Both the position numbers and the translations under genes were made by a program. Below the pieces are notes generated by a model. That model was not told the origin of the DNA, ran no database searches, and saw only the letters and a list, made by a program, of their open reading frames with translations. Positions 6,265-6,920 of a DNA stretch of 6,920 bases are shown here, piece by piece. How positions within the stretch are numbered: position 1 is the first letter of the stretch; each line of letters starts with the position of its first letter. This DNA is from an uncultured Oxalobacteraceae bacterium (GTDB lineage Bacteria > Pseudomonadota > Gammaproteobacteria > Burkholderiales > Burkholderiaceae), in assembly GCA_946478765.1 (NCBI GenBank), contig CAMLDH010000210.1, forward strand, positions 1 through 6,920, read 5' to 3'.

Positions 6265-6270
6265 TTATGG
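6184..6270 (+). repeat. attC recombination site (59-base element)
   Basis: Left core GCATAAC (6184-6190) and right core GTTATGG (6264-6270) match in six of seven paired positions. The left half TAACAAGTCGCTCAACACGGA follows the common attC left-half pattern TAACAATTCGTTCAAGCCGA. CGGAACCACAAC at 6204-6215 pairs with GTTGTGGTCCG at 6241-6251 through 11 base pairs with one extra A, the typical extrahelical base that tells the integrase which strand to use. The unpaired spacers lie between this stem and the cores. The tip carries a second hairpin GCGGC-TTC-GCCGC. It sits between two head-to-tail genes, as attC sites do. Confidence 0.88.
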
Positions 6271-6276
6271 GTATTT

Positions 6277-6864
6277 ATGAGCAATCAATCAGAGACAGAA
6301 AAGTTTTACGAAATGCTCGGGACTTTGGTTGTGTCTTTCCAAGGTTTGGAGCAGGCAATTGAACACATGATTTTTGCATGTATGACTTCGCCGTATTTAC
6401 AAGTTCGAATACTTTTGAGCGAGATGTCGTTTAAGGCTAAGGTCAGTGTGATGAATGCACTTATCAAAGATCTACACGGTCCAGAAGAAGAGATTTTTAA
6501 TGTGGGTAATATCCACGATGCATTGGCAAGAATCGTCAAGGGTTGTCGAGAAATTGAGGAGCGAAGAAACCAACTTATGCATTCATCTTGGGTTCCCGGT
6601 TTCAAAAGTGCCCCGGACTTTGTGTTGCGATTGAAAGAGACCGCAAAATCTAAAAAGGGATACGGCTACTCGGTGGAATCCTTCGACCACTCTACCCTTG
6701 AGAGTGATCTGGCAAAAATCGAAGAAACGCGGCTGGAGCTAAACGACATGTGCAATAAGCTATCGATTCAGTTCAAACGTGTGCATGGTATCGCAGGGAT
6801 GGAAAACTGTTTCAATCATTCATTGCTAGTAGAGGCCATACATAAGTCAGTGATAGCGCGGTAG
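6277..6864 (+). CDS. HEPN-like helical protein with RNxxxH motif (cassette 2)
   Basis: 195 residues, largely alpha-helical, with no signal peptide or membrane segment. An N-terminal helix FYEMLGTLVVSFQGLEQAIE is followed by a second helical block. Then comes EIEERRNQLMHSSW at residues 92-105, with R97, N98 and H102 forming the R-N-x3-H arrangement (Rx4-6H) that marks the catalytic site of HEPN-domain ribonucleases. A charged C-terminal helix rich in Glu and Leu (about 140-165) ends the fold. HEPN proteins are often RNases in toxin-antitoxin, abortive-infection and CRISPR systems, but many cassette proteins of this shape are uncharacterised, so the function is inference. No antitoxin (for example a MNT nucleotidyltransferase) is visible downstream before the window ends. 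The frame opens at 6244 inside the attC; the ATG at 6277 is the only sensible start, though it lacks a clear Shine-Dalgarno. Confidence 0.75.
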   Translation: MSNQSETEKFYEMLGTLVVSFQGLEQAIEHMIFACMTSPYLQVRILLSEMSFKAKVSVMNALIKDLHGPEEEIFNVGNIHDALARIVKGCREIEERRNQLMHSSWVPGFKSAPDFVLRLKETAKSKKGYGYSVESFDHSTLESDLAKIEETRLELNDMCNKLSIQFKRVHGIAGMENCFNHSLLVEAIHKSVIAR

Positions 6865-6868
6865 ATTG

Positions 6869-6920
6869 GGCTAACGCTTCATCAGCCCAACATTCAACGA
6901 GATAACATCAATGAAATACC
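6869..6920 (+). repeat. probable left half of a second attC, truncated
   Basis: GGCTAACGCTTCATCAGCCC five bases after the stop codon resembles the attC left half (TAAC, TTC, TC, then AGCC). Its position right after a cassette gene is correct. A right half with GTTRRRY is not present before the window ends. A rival reading is a simple hairpin, since TTGGGCT (6866-6872) and AGCCCAA (6884-6890) are perfect inverted repeats, but no T-run follows to make it a terminator. Confidence 0.45.

Larger units (their letters stand above)
6265..6920 (+). mobile_element. integron gene cassette 2, right end outside the window
   Basis: It starts at the crossover point in the right core of the preceding attC and contains one plus-strand gene starting 12 bases later. 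After the stop codon there is an attC-like left half. The cassette should end within roughly 100 bp of the window edge. Its AT-rich coding sequence contrasts with the nuo genes, which fits independent acquisition. Confidence 0.65.

Noticed and set aside
6866..6890. TTGGGCT/AGCCCAA hairpin as a terminator for the HEPN-like gene
   Set aside because: No T-run follows, and the position and sequence fit an attC left half better.

Overview
The window joins two unlike pieces of DNA. Positions 1 to about 4850 are GC-rich and tightly packed on the minus strand, and carry consecutive genes of respiratory complex I (NADH:quinone oxidoreductase): nuoE, nuoF, nuoG and the first 113 codons of nuoH, which runs off the left edge. 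Neighbouring genes are 13 bp apart (nuoE/nuoF) or share ATGA stop/start overlaps (nuoF/nuoG, nuoG/nuoH), so this is one operon. The proteins resemble the E. coli-type (gamma-type) complex I rather than the alphaproteobacterial/mitochondrial form: NuoG is about 915 residues, keeps the ligands of the extra cluster N7, and shares long near-identical stretches with E. coli NuoG. High GC and this subunit type suggest a beta- or gammaproteobacterium; a betaproteobacterium is my guess, but the sequence does not fix it.

Positions about 4855-5637 hold no convincing gene. They do hold several dyads, including an interlocked set of AGTCCA-type repeats at 5291-5347 and 5422-5430, a REP-like palindrome at 5455-5482, and a short reading frame with a good ribosome-binding site at 5383. 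No nuoA, nuoB or nuoC/D lies upstream of nuoE, so nuoE looks like the first gene of its transcript here.

From about 5651 to the right edge the DNA is AT-richer, reads on the plus strand, and has the layout of integron gene cassettes. A complete attC recombination site lies at 6184-6270. Its left core box GCATAAC is the exact complement of GTTATGC at 5651-5657, which I take as the left boundary of the first cassette. Cassette 1 (about 5652-6264) encodes a small one-helix membrane protein resembling DUF4760 proteins. Cassette 2 (6265 onward) encodes a 195-residue helical protein with an RNxxxH motif typical of HEPN ribonuclease domains. Just after that gene the sequence resembles the left half of another attC, cut by the window end. 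No integrase gene is visible. The junction at 5638-5657 resembles the end of an attI site, so this is either the start of an array that has lost its intI, or cassettes inserted at a secondary site beside the nuo operon.

The nuo genes work together as the NADH-oxidising module (NuoEFG) plus the first membrane subunit (NuoH). The cassette genes are unrelated accessory functions; the HEPN-like protein is a candidate RNA-targeting toxin or defence effector.
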